A stretch of DNA of 64,000 nucleotides from Euonymus europaeus (taxonomy: Eukaryota; Streptophyta; Magnoliopsida; Celastrales; Celastraceae), in contig OY756960.1 in NCBI GenBank assembly GCA_963580455.1, forward strand, positions 8,680,001-8,744,000, in the 5' to 3' direction. A program made the translations under genes and the position numbers. A model generated the notes under the pieces. It was not told the origin of the DNA, made no database searches, and was given only the letters and a program-made list of their open reading frames with translations. Below are positions 62,632-64,000 of the stretch, one piece after another. Numbering within the stretch: the first letter of the stretch is position 1; every line of letters starts with the position of its first letter.

Positions 62632-64000
62632 AAGCTTATAATCGTAAAATTTGACATAGAACAACAATAAAAAGTGTACACCGAGCAACTTTGATGGTCC
62701 GAAGTTGCTCAACTCTATCTATGAAGGAGATTTTAACGGTTTTTATCCATTTGGCATAGATACGTGGTGTTTTGGAATTGAAATAATCTTGGAGTCTTAT
62801 AAACATAAAATTTGACATAGAAGAACCATAAAAAGTGTACACCGAGCAACTTTCAAGGTCCGAAGTTGCTCAACTCTATCTATGGAGGAGCTTTTAACGG
62901 TTTTTGCCCATTTGGCACAAAAATGTGGTGTTTTCGCATGGAAATAATCTACAAAGCTTATACTCGTAAAATTTAACATAGAAGAACAATAAAAAGTGTA
63001 CACCGAGCAACTTTCGTGGTCTGAAGTTGCTCAACTCTATTTATGGAGGAGCTTTTAACAGTTTTTGTCTATTTGTCATAGAAAGGTGGTGTTTTGGCAT
63101 TGAAATTATCTAGGAAGCTTATACTCGAAAAATTTGACATAGAAGAAGAATAAAAAGTTTACATCGAGCAACTTTCATGGTCCGAAGTTGCTCAACTCTA
63201 TCTATGGAGGAGCTTTTAACGGTTTTTGCCCATTTGGCACAAAAATGTGGTGTTTTGGCATGGAAATAATCTACAAAGCTTATACTCGCAAAATTTAACA
63301 TAGAAGAACAATAAAAAGTTTAAACCGAGCAACTTTCATGGTCTGAAGTTGCTCTACTTTATCTATAGAGGAGATTTTAACGGTTTTTGTCCATTTTGCA
63401 TAGAAATGTGGTGATTTGGCATCGAAATAATCTAGCAAGCTTATAATCGTAAAATTTGACATAGAACAACAATAAAAAGTGTACACCGAGCAACTTTGAT
63501 GGTCCGGAGTTGCTCAACTCTATCTATGAAGGAGATTTTAACGGTTTTTGTCCATTTGGCATAGATATGTGGTGTTTTGGCATTGAAATAATCTAGGAAG
63601 CTCATACTCGTAAAATTTGACATAGAAGAACAATAAAAAGTGTACACCGAGCAACTTTCATGGTCCGAAGTTGGTCAACTCCATCTATGGAGGAGCTTTT
63701 AACGGTTTTTGTCCATTTGGCATAGAAATGTGGTGTTTTGGCATCGAAATAATCCAGGAAGCTAATACTCGTAAAATTTGACAAAGAAGAACAATAAAAA
63801 ATGTACACCGAGCAGCTTTCATGGTCCGAAGTTGCTCAACTCTATCTATGGAGGAGCTTTTAACGGTTTTTGCCTATTTGCCACAAAAATGTGGTGTTTT
63901 GGCATGAAAATAATCTAGAAAGCTTATACTCGTAAAATTTAACATAGAAGAACAATAAAAAGTGTACACCGAGCAACTTTCGTGGTCCGAAGTTGCTCAA

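Larger units (their letters stand above)
55960..64000. repeat. Satellite array, right part
   Basis: The same 160-161 bp family in the same orientation and register as the left part, about 50 monomers, running off the window end inside a monomer. The first bases (CGAAG, then TTGCTCAACTC) complete the monomer that the retrotransposon interrupted at 45,253. HindIII-bearing A monomers dominate; only four B-class monomers are seen here (near 56,340, 58,268, 60,836 and 62,118), a lower density than on the left. Besides the satellite nothing else is visible here: no gene, RNA or second mobile element. Confidence 0.97.

Overview
The window is plant nuclear heterochromatin, probably from or near a centromere. 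About 53.3 kb (roughly 330 units) is one AT-rich tandem satellite with a basic period of 160-161 bp. The array is split by a single full-length Ty1-copia LTR retrotransposon (45,254-55,959). No host protein gene, rRNA or tRNA gene was seen. The evidence for a plant is a copia element with a tRNA-iMet-type primer binding site, SIRE/Maximus-like gag and pol, and a nucleosome-sized satellite. I do not recognise the species. Centromere identity is inferred from unit size and organisation only.

Layout. 1-45,253: satellite. 45,254-55,959: retrotransposon on the minus strand, with two 2,383-bp LTRs flanked by a perfect 5-bp duplication CGAAG. 55,960-64,000: the satellite resumes in the same monomer, at the base where it was interrupted. 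The array runs off both ends of the window.

Satellite structure. Three recurrent monomer classes can be read. Class A (161 bp) usually carries a HindIII site (AAGCTT). Class B (159 bp) has a strongly diverged second half and no HindIII site. Class C (159 bp) often follows B and has lost the HindIII site by a small change. Classes A and B sit in multi-monomer blocks that reappear at shifts of 161, 481, 805, 1,122, 1,443, 1,764, 1,923, 2,246, 2,407, 3,053, 3,690, 3,852, 4,004-4,009 and 4,657 bp, each close to a whole number of monomers. This is a mosaic of overlapping higher-order duplications, not one regular higher-order repeat. A 9-bp inverted repeat (GAGCAACTT / AAGTTGCTC, 10-bp spacer) recurs in typical A monomers and survives in part in B and C.

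Retrotransposon. Read on the minus strand the order is 5' LTR (right), PBS, gag with a CCHC knuckle, protease-like motif, integrase (HHCC, DD35E), reverse transcriptase (YVDD), RNase H, a 0.6-kb spacer with repeated polypurine motifs, PPT, 3' LTR (left). The LTRs differ at about seven sites in 2,383, so the insertion is young. The coding region nevertheless carries three in-frame TAA codons and two frameshifts, so this copy was probably defective when it moved, or its reading frames contain assembly errors. A paralogous unoccupied target site is present at 3,061-3,065, inside a 2-kb satellite segment duplicated about 42 kb away.
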